A stretch of 9,984 nucleotides of DNA from an uncultured Verrucomicrobiota bacterium (GTDB lineage Bacteria; Verrucomicrobiota; Verrucomicrobiia; Chthoniobacterales; SZAS-18): contig CALMVM010000044.1 in NCBI GenBank assembly GCA_937873255.1, forward strand, positions 1 through 9,984. The letters run 5' to 3'. The position numbers and the translations under genes were made by a program. The notes beneath the pieces were generated by a model. It saw nothing but the letters and a program-made list of their open reading frames with translations. It made no database searches and was not told the origin of the DNA. Shown here piece by piece: positions 1-6,005 of this stretch (within the stretch, counting starts at the first letter, position 1; each line of letters starts with the position of its first letter).

Positions 1-1158
1 CCCGTAGAGCATCTGGATCTCGTACGCGTGCGGGTCGAGGCCGAGTTTTTGCGCGCAGGTGATCGCGTGCGCCATGCTGCGGACGTTGTGCGTGCCGAAC
101 GCCGAATAGATGAACTCGTGCGACTCCAGCATCCGGCGCGACATGCGCTCGAAATTGGCGTCGGACTGCGGCTTCTTCGTGTAGACCGGCACCGGCCAGC
201 CGCGTTGGCGGGCCATGACGGTTTCGTAATCCCAGTACGCGCCTTTCACCAGCCGGATCGTGATGCGGCGCGAGCGCGCTTTCGCCCACGCGATGAGCCG
301 CTCCAGATCGGCGCTGGAATCGCGCAGGTACGCCTGCAAGACCAACCCGGCGTCGTGGTAGTCGCGGAATTCCGGCTCGTCTAACAAACTCTCGAACAGG
401 CTCAGGGTCAGGTTCTTGAGCCCATAGTTCTCCATGTCGAGGTTGATGAAGACGCCGAGTTCCTTCGCGCGGCGGAACAGCGGGCGGAGGCGTTCCTTCA
501 GGTGGGTGATCGCCCCCTCGGGATCGGCCGGATGGATTTGCGAATAGAGCGCGCTGATCTTGACCGACACGTTGACCTTCGGCATCGGACGGCTGCCGTT
601 GGTGCCGCCTTCGAGTTGCTCGGAGTGGGGCCAGTTCTTGGCCTCGGCGGCGAGGCTCTCGATCAGTTCGAGATAACGATGGTAATACTCTTGCGCCTCG
701 CGTTCGCTGACGACCGCCTCGCCGAGAATATCCACGGTGAAACCGACGTTACGCGCGCGGATTTTCTTGAGCACCGACACCGCCTCGGCCCCCGTCCGCC
801 CGGTGATGAACTGACGCGCCATGCTGCCGACGCTTTTTTTCACCGTCGGCCCGACGAGCCACGGCGTCAGGCGCGACATGTTCAGCCCGAAGCGCAGCGG
901 CGCGGCCAGTCCTACCTCCTGGCCTTTAAAATATTCCTGCATGTGCTCGACCACGCTGCCGGAGGAGTTCAGCGCGGGCAGCACGTCCACGAAACGCAGG
1001 GTCTGCACCTTGAGCGCCTCGTTGCCCATGGACCATTCCATCATGCGCCCGTACCAGACGGCCGGGTTGAGGGCGTCGGGCAGGATTTTCTTGGCGTCGA
1101 CGATGGCGAAGATTTCGTCGCCTTTGGCCTCGACCTCGGATTGGGAAACGGGCTGCAT
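1..1158 (-). CDS. putA: Proline dehydrogenase domain of PutA (N-terminal part; 3' end outside window)
   Basis: Reading the minus strand from ATG at 1158 gives 386 uninterrupted residues that run off the left edge. Seen: TVDILGEA (141-148), NVSVKISALYSQI (196-208), NLDMENY (239-245), LQAYLRDS (274-281), IRLVKGAYWDYE (301-312), FGTHNVRS (354-361) and EIQMLYG (380-386). These are the successive strands and FAD/proline-site motifs of the PRODH TIM barrel, which oxidises proline to pyrroline-5-carboxylate with FAD. Known of the family: the NLDMENY motif and long N-terminal helical arm fit bifunctional PutA enzymes lacking the ribbon-helix-helix repressor domain. A C-terminal P5C dehydrogenase domain is therefore expected off-window, but a stand-alone PRODH cannot be excluded. 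The start is ATG at 1158; a GTG at 1182 is in frame and open. Neither has a clear ribosome binding site. The long plus-strand frames over this gene are shadows. Confidence 0.9.
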   Translation of the reverse strand, partial: MQPVSQSEVEAKGDEIFAIVDAKKILPDALNPAVWYGRMMEWSMGNEALKVQTLRFVDVLPALNSSGSVVEHMQEYFKGQEVGLAAPLRFGLNMSRLTPWLVGPTVKKSVGSMARQFITGRTGAEAVSVLKKIRARNVGFTVDILGEAVVSEREAQEYYHRYLELIESLAAEAKNWPHSEQLEGGTNGSRPMPKVNVSVKISALYSQIHPADPEGAITHLKERLRPLFRRAKELGVFINLDMENYGLKNLTLSLFESLLDEPEFRDYHDAGLVLQAYLRDSSADLERLIAWAKARSRRITIRLVKGAYWDYETVMARQRGWPVPVYTKKPQSDANFERMSRRMLESHEFIYSAFGTHNVRSMAHAITCAQKLGLDPHAYEIQMLYG

Positions 1159-1278
1159 AGATTTCTGGCGGCAACGTAACACATCGCGCCCCCCTGCGCA
1201 GGTGGACGGACGTTGCACGAACAGCAGGGGCGAAACGGACAAAACAGAGTTTGCCTGCACGGCGCTTCTGGTGTGAGA

Positions 1279-1527
1279 ATGCTCTTTGTGAACCCGACTT
1301 CCATTGAGGTGATTATCAAGGACGGAAAGATCGAGCCGCTCGACCCGCAGCAGTTGCCTGCCAGCGGCCGGGGCCGGCTGATGATCCTGCCCGCCGAAGA
1401 GACCAAGCCCGGGCCGGAGCCGGAACTCGTGATCAATGAGTATGGTATGCCGACGCTTCGCGCGGTCGGCGGCCCGGTTATCACCACCGAAATGGTCAGA
1501 CGCCTCGAAGCCGAGATACCGTGGTAA
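1279..1527 (+). CDS. Putative antitoxin of a PIN-domain toxin pair
   Basis: This 82-residue protein ends 7 bp inside the start of the PIN toxin gene, the typical antitoxin-first overlapping arrangement. The N-terminal half (IEVIIKDGKIEPLDPQQLP, residues 9-27) looks like the short beta-rich, AbrB/SpoVT-like DNA-binding stretch of many VapB-type proteins. The C-terminal tail (GMPTLRAVGGPVITTEMVRRL, residues 56-76, split here for length) resembles the toxin-wrapping tails next to PIN genes, with a hydrophobic strand, a PVIT segment and a short helix. Expected role, by inference: to bind and neutralise the downstream nuclease and repress the shared promoter. ATG 1279 is preferred because the sequence before it (from TTG 1213) is low in structure and unlike the family. 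No good ribosome binding site is visible. The assignment rests mainly on context; I do not recognise a named family. Confidence 0.68.
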   Translation: MLFVNPTSIEVIIKDGKIEPLDPQQLPASGRGRLMILPAEETKPGPEPELVINEYGMPTLRAVGGPVITTEMVRRLEAEIPW

Positions 1528-1940
1528 CACGGCTGTTGGACGTCAACGTGCTGATGGCGTTGCTCTGGGAGAACCACGATCAGTATCACCAGGCGCAACG
1601 CTGGCTGGCTACCGTCCCGCAGTTCGCCACCTGCCCGCTCGTGCAATTGGGGTTCGCAAGGATTTCGTCGAATCCTCTTTTCGGGTACACCTATCGACCG
1701 GAGCAGGCGTTTAGCACCCTGAGAAAGTTTTTAGCCGACGAACGGCACCGCTTCGTCCCGGACGACCTGAGTTGCGATGAGCGTGCCCTGTTAACCGAAC
1801 GCATCGTCGGTGCCGGCCAGATCACCGACCGCTATTTGGTGGCCCTTGCCCAGCGGCATGGCTTAGCCCTGGCCACGTTCGACGCCGCTCTGGGTCGTGC
1901 ATTTTCTAACGGGACGAACGTAGTGGAACTTGTCTTGTAG
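1521..1940 (+). CDS. PIN-domain ribonuclease toxin, VapC family
   Basis: This 139-residue protein matches the usual VapC length. Seen: the N-terminal strand with first acidic residue LLDVNVLMAL (D7), a central CPLVQLGFARIS segment (38-49), the third acidic site ITDRYLVALA (D103), and ATFDAAL (D121) closing the Mg2+ site. Known: VapC toxins are Mg2+-dependent RNases that cleave specific RNAs, often tRNA, and are inhibited by the cognate antitoxin. The central position that is often glutamate is Q42 here. That is seen in some relatives of this subgroup, so it does not by itself mean inactivity. The start is GTG at 1521, overlapping the antitoxin stop by 7 bp, which suggests translational coupling. 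The ilvA-like gene begins only 6 bp after the stop, so the pair may be cotranscribed with it. Confidence 0.88.
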   Translation: MVTRLLDVNVLMALLWENHDQYHQAQRWLATVPQFATCPLVQLGFARISSNPLFGYTYRPEQAFSTLRKFLADERHRFVPDDLSCDERALLTERIVGAGQITDRYLVALAQRHGLALATFDAALGRAFSNGTNVVELVL

Positions 1941-1946
1941 CCGCCC

Positions 1947-3170
1947 ATGCAGCCCCCCGCCGTCACCTTCGCCGACATCCAGGCCGCCCGCGCGCGGATC
2001 GCGGGGGCCGTCTACAATTCCCCCTGCCCGGAGTCGATCCCGCTCTCGGAGGTCACGGGCATGCGGCTGTTCTGCAAGCTGGAAAACCTCCAGCGCACGG
2101 GCTCCTTCAAGGAACGCGGCGCGCGCAACGCCCTCCTGCTGCTCTCCCCCGAGCAGGCGCGGCGCGGTGTCATCGCGGCTTCGGCGGGCAACCACGCGCT
2201 CGGGCTGACCTACCACGGCAAGTTGCTCAACATCCCCGTGACGGTGGTCATGCCGCGTTTCGCGCCCTTGGTGAAGGTCAACACCTGCCAGCGCCTCGGG
2301 GCCAACGTCATCCTGCACGGCTCCACCTTCCTCGAAGCCAAGAGTTACGCCCGCGCCCGCGCCGAGGAAAACGGCTACACCTACATCCACGGCTACGACG
2401 ACCCGGAAATCATCGCCGGCCAAGGCACGCTCGGCCTCGAAATCCTCGAACAGGTCCCCACTCTCGACGCTGTCGTGATCCCCGTCGGCGGCGCGGGGCT
2501 CCTTGCCGGCGTCGCGCTGGCGGTCAAGACGCTGCGTCCCGAGGTGCGTGTCATCGGCGTGGAACCCGAGGGCGCGGCGAAATTCGCGGCGGCGGTCGCG
2601 CACGGCTCGCCCGTGACGATCCAGTGCAAATCCACCCTCGCCGACGGCCTCGCCGTGCCCGACATCGGCGCGAACGCTTTCCCCATCGCCCGCGACCACA
2701 TGGACGCGCTCGTGACGGTCAGCGAGGACGAGATTGCCCTCGCCATCCTGCGCATCGTCGAACTGGAAAAAGCCATCGTCGAGGGCTCCGGCGCGGCCGG
2801 GCTCGCCGCCTGCCTCGCGGGCAAGCTGCCCGAACTCGCCGGCAAGACCGTCGTGCTGCCGTTTTGCGGCGGCAACATCGACCCCGCCGTGCTCAGCCGC
2901 GTCATCGAAAAGGGCCTCGTCGCCGACGGACGCGTTTGCCGGTTCTCGGCGGTCATCAGTGATCGGCCCGGCGGGCTCGCGGGCCTGACCAAGCTCATCG
3001 CCGACTCGGGCGCGAGCATCAAGGAAATCGTCCACGAACGCGCCTTTGCCGGCGGGGATGTGTTCGCGGTCAGCGTGCTGTGCACCATTGAGACGCGCGA
3101 CCGCGCGCACCTGGAAGAAATCTTCGCGCGCCTGGAAGCGGAGCGCATCCCGCATTCACGCGCGTTGTAA
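1947..3170 (+). CDS. ilvA: Threonine ammonia-lyase (threonine dehydratase) with C-terminal ACT domain
   Basis: This 407-residue PLP enzyme converts L-threonine to 2-oxobutyrate and ammonia, the entry to isoleucine synthesis or, in catabolic forms, threonine breakdown. Seen: the PLP lysine in TGSFKERGA (K55), SAGNHALG (79-86), the phosphate-binding loop PVGGAGLLAG (179-188) and PFCGGNID (305-312). A single ACT domain follows at about 331-407 (FSAVISDRPGGLAGL and onward), ending the protein. Known: the long biosynthetic IlvA is about 510 residues with two ACT-like repeats; the roughly 400-residue, one-ACT form is shared by several bacterial biosynthetic and catabolic (TdcB-like) enzymes. The symbol is therefore a best guess. 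The loop has A183 where many family members have glycine, and C307 sits where many have serine next to the PLP ring nitrogen. The start ATG is 6 bp after the toxin stop, with a pyrimidine-rich leader and no Shine-Dalgarno sequence. Confidence 0.9.
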   Translation: MQPPAVTFADIQAARARIAGAVYNSPCPESIPLSEVTGMRLFCKLENLQRTGSFKERGARNALLLLSPEQARRGVIAASAGNHALGLTYHGKLLNIPVTVVMPRFAPLVKVNTCQRLGANVILHGSTFLEAKSYARARAEENGYTYIHGYDDPEIIAGQGTLGLEILEQVPTLDAVVIPVGGAGLLAGVALAVKTLRPEVRVIGVEPEGAAKFAAAVAHGSPVTIQCKSTLADGLAVPDIGANAFPIARDHMDALVTVSEDEIALAILRIVELEKAIVEGSGAAGLAACLAGKLPELAGKTVVLPFCGGNIDPAVLSRVIEKGLVADGRVCRFSAVISDRPGGLAGLTKLIADSGASIKEIVHERAFAGGDVFAVSVLCTIETRDRAHLEEIFARLEAERIPHSRAL

Positions 3171-3260
3171 CGGTACGCTCAAAGGCGCGACGCGTTGCGA
3201 ATTGGAAGGTAATCATCGCCGGCGACCGTTCAGGAACGCCGCCAGCACCCTCAACCATTT

Positions 3261-3524
3261 ATGAGCGAAGAGACCAACCAGTTCCAAGAAAAGTTAAACG
3301 ACTACCACGTGCAGGGCGAGGAATACGTCCGCGCCAACCCGACGCAGGCCGTACTTTCGGCCGTGGCGGCGGGTTTTATCCTGCGTCTGCTGCCCATCGG
3401 TGCCATTGTCGGCGCGCTCGTGAGGCTGGCGGTTTTCGCCTTGCGTCCGGGGGTGTTCATTTACGGCGCGGTGGCGTTGTACAAGCATTTCCAGGCGACG
3501 CAACCGCCGCCTGAGCAGCATTGA
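3261..3524 (+). CDS. Small two-helix membrane protein, YqjD/ElaB (DUF883)-like
   Basis: This 87-residue protein has a polar, helical N terminus (residues 1-26) and two hydrophobic stretches at about 28-50 and 53-76. It ends in a short proline-rich tail. The EYVRANPTQAVLSAVAAGFI segment (21-40) resembles the C-terminal anchor of YqjD/ElaB/DUF883 proteins, inner-membrane proteins that in E. coli bind ribosomes in stationary phase. The typical long coiled coil of that family is short here, so the relation is tentative. The gene lies 90 bp after ilvA in the same direction and is followed by a hairpin terminator at 3566-3600, so it is probably the last gene of its transcript. The start ATG follows a CAACCATTT leader with no Shine-Dalgarno sequence. 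Function unknown. Confidence 0.72.
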   Translation: MSEETNQFQEKLNDYHVQGEEYVRANPTQAVLSAVAAGFILRLLPIGAIVGALVRLAVFALRPGVFIYGAVALYKHFQATQPPPEQH

Positions 3525-3565
3525 TCTGCTCGCTGCGCCCGCGAGCGCAGCCAGATAGTCCGGTG

Positions 3566-3600
3566 CCCGCCGGGGATCGAGCGATTCTCACGGCGGGTTT
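3566..3600 (+). terminator. Rho-independent terminator after the small membrane protein gene
   Basis: A 7-bp perfect GC stem (CCCGCCG 3566-3572 with CGGCGGG 3591-3597) is followed by a TTTT run. The loop sequence can partly extend the stem (GGATCG against CGATTC). It sits 42 bp past the stop at 3524. It lacks a U-run on the other strand, so it would act on plus-strand transcripts only. Confidence 0.65.
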
Positions 3601-3629
3601 TCCGCGCCCACGGCGAGGCCGGGATTTCC

Positions 3630-4022
3630 TCAAGTGGCCGAACCGGGTTTCTTCCCGTCGGCTTCCTGCCGGGTGTGGTAATACGCCCACGCGATAAAGA
3701 CCACCTGAAACGGCAGCCGCGCCCACAGCAGCACTGGTTTGAAGCGCGGGAACGCTCTCGGGTGCAGCGCCATGTGGACGTTCGCTGGGAACACCGCGAC
3801 CAGCAGAGCGATGAGTCCCCACGCCGCCGGCCGGGTGAACCGCGGCCAGAGCAGCGCCGCGCCGAGGCCGGATTCGCATACGCCGCTGAGTTGCACCATC
3901 AACCTCGGCTGCGGAATGTACGGAGGCATGATCCGCACGTAGAGGGACTCGTTGACGAAATGGTTCGCCCCGGCCGCGATGAACAGACCGCCGAGCAGGT
4001 ATTTGGAAACGGATTTCAACAT
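3630..4022 (-). CDS. DoxX-family membrane protein
   Basis: This 130-residue protein has four predicted hydrophobic segments (about residues 6-22, 43-60, 66-84 and 97-115). Seen: GGLFIAAGANHFVN (11-24), IMPPYIPQP (31-39), LSGVCESGLGAALL and ALLVAVFPANVHMALHP. The GANHF, MPPY, SGV and FPAN motifs are characteristic of a widespread DoxX-like subfamily. DoxX proteins include a subunit of an archaeal thiosulfate:quinone oxidoreductase, and some bacterial relatives act in oxidative-stress complexes. The role of this short four-helix group is not established, so only the family name is claimed. The C-terminal tail (QEADGKKPGSAT) is polar. The gene is divergent from the BamE-like gene across a 140-bp gap; no strong promoter is obvious in it. 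Confidence 0.85.
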   Translation of the reverse strand: MLKSVSKYLLGGLFIAAGANHFVNESLYVRIMPPYIPQPRLMVQLSGVCESGLGAALLWPRFTRPAAWGLIALLVAVFPANVHMALHPRAFPRFKPVLLWARLPFQVVFIAWAYYHTRQEADGKKPGSAT

Positions 4023-4162
4023 GGCTCGCGGGCTGCATCCGACGCCGCGCTTCGCAGTTCAGCGCGTCCCTGCCCAGAGGTCCAACAAAACATTGCGGGC
4101 GAGACGGATTCGTGGGATAACAAAAGGGTCGGCCTGACGACGCACCCGGACTTTTATCCCCG

Positions 4163-4513
4163 ATGAAACTTTTGCTGACCCTCCTTTGTGGCAGCCTCGC
4201 GCTCGCGGCGGGTACGCTGTCGGCTCAGACCATTTACAACAACCTGAGCAGCAGCCCCGGCAAACGCGCGCCGCAGGTCGGGATGAGCAAAACCGAGGCG
4301 TTCGCGCGCTACGGCGAGCCATTTCACCGCACCGTGTTGGCTGGCGGCGAGCGGTGGCTCTATCGGCTGAAGTTCGACGAGGTATACGGCCGGGCGTTGG
4401 TGCCCTTTTACATCGACAGCGACAACGTGCGTCTGGGGACCATCGACTTCGGGCCGGACGACCGCGTCAAGACGTTCGTCTGGGCGCGGACGCAGTCCCG
4501 GTCCGTGGAGTGA
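4163..4513 (+). CDS. Small secreted protein with BamE/SmpA-like fold (hypothetical)
   Basis: This 116-residue protein has a clear signal peptide: MKLLLTLLCG, a hydrophobic core, then LSAQT, with likely signal peptidase I cleavage after A21. There is no lipobox cysteine at the cleavage point, so it should be soluble in the periplasm or exported rather than a lipoprotein. The mature part has a GMSKTEAFARYGEP motif (40-53), then W65 in GERWLYRLKF and alternating strands ending in LGTIDFGPDDRVKTFVW (91-107). A GMxxxEvxxxxGxP helix, an aromatic strand and a final DDGKV-like strand are the usual order in SmpA/OmlA (BamE-like) domains, so that fold is suggested. No enzymatic residues are evident. 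The start ATG follows CTTTTATCCCCG with no Shine-Dalgarno sequence. Function unknown. Confidence 0.75.
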   Translation: MKLLLTLLCGSLALAAGTLSAQTIYNNLSSSPGKRAPQVGMSKTEAFARYGEPFHRTVLAGGERWLYRLKFDEVYGRALVPFYIDSDNVRLGTIDFGPDDRVKTFVWARTQSRSVE

Positions 4514-4561
4514 GTTTTTCCAAGCCGCGCCAGCGGTGGAAGAAGAATTCGCCGCGAGATA

Positions 4562-4589
4562 TTGACTCCACGCCGCCGCTCCGCATAAT
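4562..4589 (+). promoter_or_regulatory. Sigma70-like promoter for the 4611-8717 gene cluster
   Basis: A TTGACT -35 box (4562-4567, 5/6 consensus) and a CATAAT -10 box (4584-4589, 5/6 consensus) are separated by 16 bp. Transcription would start near 4596-4598, about 15 nt before the first ATG (4611). It is the best promoter match I found in the window and sits in the only AT-enriched part of this intergenic gap. Confidence 0.65.
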
Positions 4590-4610
4590 CGGACCCGCGC
4601 GCGTGGTTCC

Positions 4611-5975
4611 ATGGACCTTCCCCCGCCTCCCCTCGCAGGAACCGTGAACGACCGCGCCGGCCGCCGGATCGAAGCCATCGTCCTCGCCGCTACGTTCGTG
4701 GTGGTCAACCTCCTCGCCGCTGCGCTCCAGAAACAAATCTCCTACAACGACGGCAAGGGGTGGGAGGGCGTCGCTTATTATTCGGTCGCGCAGCAATTCG
4801 CCGAAGGTCGCCGCTTCGTGGAGGCCGACGCACCGGAGGTCTACCGCGTCGGCGGCCCGTTCCTGGCCGCGCTGGTGCATCGCGCATCGGGGCTGGATCT
4901 GTTCGCCAGTTTCAAGGTCGTCAACGGCACGGCCAACGCGCTGACGCTCGCCCTGCTCGTGGTCTGGCTGCGGCGGTTCGTCGCGGACTGGCGGGTCCGC
5001 ACGGCGCTGGGCCTCGCGTTCGTGCTCCAGTGGGTCACGCCCACGCGGTGGATGTATTTTTTCCCGGCGCACACGGACCCGTGGATGTGGGTGTTCCTGC
5101 TGGGCGGGTTGATCGCGGTTGAACATTACCGCGCGCGGCCCGGCCCCGGTCGGCTTGCCTTGGTGGCGGCGACGGTCGCGGTCGGAGTTTGTTTCCGGGA
5201 AGTGGTGCTGGTGGTGGCGTGCATCGTGCCGTTCGTGGGCGAGCCGTTGCAAAGGGCGAAGTGGCGCACCGTCGCCGAAGGCCGCTGGCCGGCCGTCGCG
5301 CGGCGGGTGATGCCGACCCTGTTGCGCCGTTCGATCCCGCTGGCGGCGGGAGGACTGGCGATGTTCGTGGTGCGGCGGTTCGGCGCGCACCAGGGAAACA
5401 CGTATTCCTTCGCGCTGATGGCCTTTCATTGGTTTTACGAGAAACCGTGGGTGACGTACGTCCACGGCTGGTTCCTGGCGTACGGCCCGATCCTGTGGCT
5501 GGGGATTTTCCAGGGACGCAGGGCGGCCGCGTTTCTCGTCGGGCACCAGCACCTCGCCGTTTACGTCCTGGCGTTCGCCGTCCTCGGCAACATCGGCGGG
5601 ACGGACACCGAGCGGCTGCTGTTCTGGTCGATGCCGGTGGTCTACGTGCTCATCGGCCGGGGATTGGAAGACCGCCGACGCGATTTGCCGGGCTGGCTGC
5701 TGGCCGTGCTCGTCGGCGCGCAGGCGCTCGCGGACCGGGCGGTGTTCTGGCCGATCCCGGATCATCCGTCAACGATCGGGCACGTCTGGCCGCTGTTCAC
5801 GCCGCTGGGGCGCGACGTGCCGTTCATGGACCTGTTCGGGTTCTGGGAACCGCATTTGCTCGCGCTGACCTCGCTGCTGACCTACCTCGCCTTCGGGGCG
5901 GTGCTGGGGGCGTGGTTCGTGTGGCGGCGGCACGGCGTTTCAGAAGAAGCTCGCATCCAGCCGCAACCCGGCTAA
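4611..5975 (+). CDS. Polytopic membrane protein, GT-C glycosyltransferase-like, function unknown
   Basis: This 454-residue integral membrane protein has roughly 10-12 hydrophobic segments, including about 20-40, 107-125, 131-150, 158-172, 183-208, 240-255, 283-300, 308-326, 338-350, 361-378 and 415-437. Seen: a long first extracytoplasmic loop with YNDGKGWEG (45-53) and RVGGPFLAALVHR (79-91), and GGTDTERLLFWSMPVVYVLIG (329-349, quoted in part: GTDTERLLF). An acidic residue in the first loop and a late D/E-R-followed-by-helix motif occur in lipid-linked-sugar (GT-C fold) transferases and related uncharacterised proteins. This is suggestive only, and no specific family is claimed. The start is uncertain: ATG 4611 has no ribosome binding site and gives a proline-rich leader, while in-frame GTG 4644 follows an AGGA. 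The next gene starts 30 bp downstream, consistent with cotranscription. Confidence 0.78.
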   Translation: MDLPPPPLAGTVNDRAGRRIEAIVLAATFVVVNLLAAALQKQISYNDGKGWEGVAYYSVAQQFAEGRRFVEADAPEVYRVGGPFLAALVHRASGLDLFASFKVVNGTANALTLALLVVWLRRFVADWRVRTALGLAFVLQWVTPTRWMYFFPAHTDPWMWVFLLGGLIAVEHYRARPGPGRLALVAATVAVGVCFREVVLVVACIVPFVGEPLQRAKWRTVAEGRWPAVARRVMPTLLRRSIPLAAGGLAMFVVRRFGAHQGNTYSFALMAFHWFYEKPWVTYVHGWFLAYGPILWLGIFQGRRAAAFLVGHQHLAVYVLAFAVLGNIGGTDTERLLFWSMPVVYVLIGRGLEDRRRDLPGWLLAVLVGAQALADRAVFWPIPDHPSTIGHVWPLFTPLGRDVPFMDLFGFWEPHLLALTSLLTYLAFGAVLGAWFVWRRHGVSEEARIQPQPG

Positions 5976-6005
5976 GCTCGCCGCCGTTCGCATCTCGCTC
6001 GTCTC

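Noticed and set aside
502..1179. Plus-strand 225-codon frame at the left end
   Set aside because: Antisense of the proline dehydrogenase, whose motifs on the minus strand are unambiguous.
1159..1278. Divergent gap between putA and the antitoxin gene
   Set aside because: It must contain promoters for both directions, but I could not find a -35/-10 pair good enough to report.
1863..3155. 430-codon minus-strand frame opposite ilvA
   Set aside because: Low-complexity Asp/Arg/Gly/His composition and complete overlap with an unmistakable PLP enzyme gene.
3171..3260. Near-palindromes CGCGACGCGTTGCG and CGCCGGCG in the gap after ilvA
   Set aside because: Short GC-rich palindromes are expected by chance at this base composition; there is no T run and no repeat elsewhere.
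4093..4121. Possible promoter TTGCGG-17-GATAAC between the DoxX and BamE-like genes
   Set aside because: Only 3/6 and 4/6 matches to the sigma70 boxes; too weak to list as a feature, though the spacing and position are suitable.
4518..4541. Hairpin TTCCA..CCGC-GCCA-GCGG-TGGAA just after the BamE-like gene
   Set aside because: The stem has a two-base bulge and is followed by AGAAGAA rather than a T run, so it does not meet the terminator pattern.
4467..5765. 432-codon minus-strand frame opposite the GT-C-like gene
   Set aside because: Dominated by R, H, Q, E and P with no recognisable motif; the plus strand encodes coherent membrane helices.
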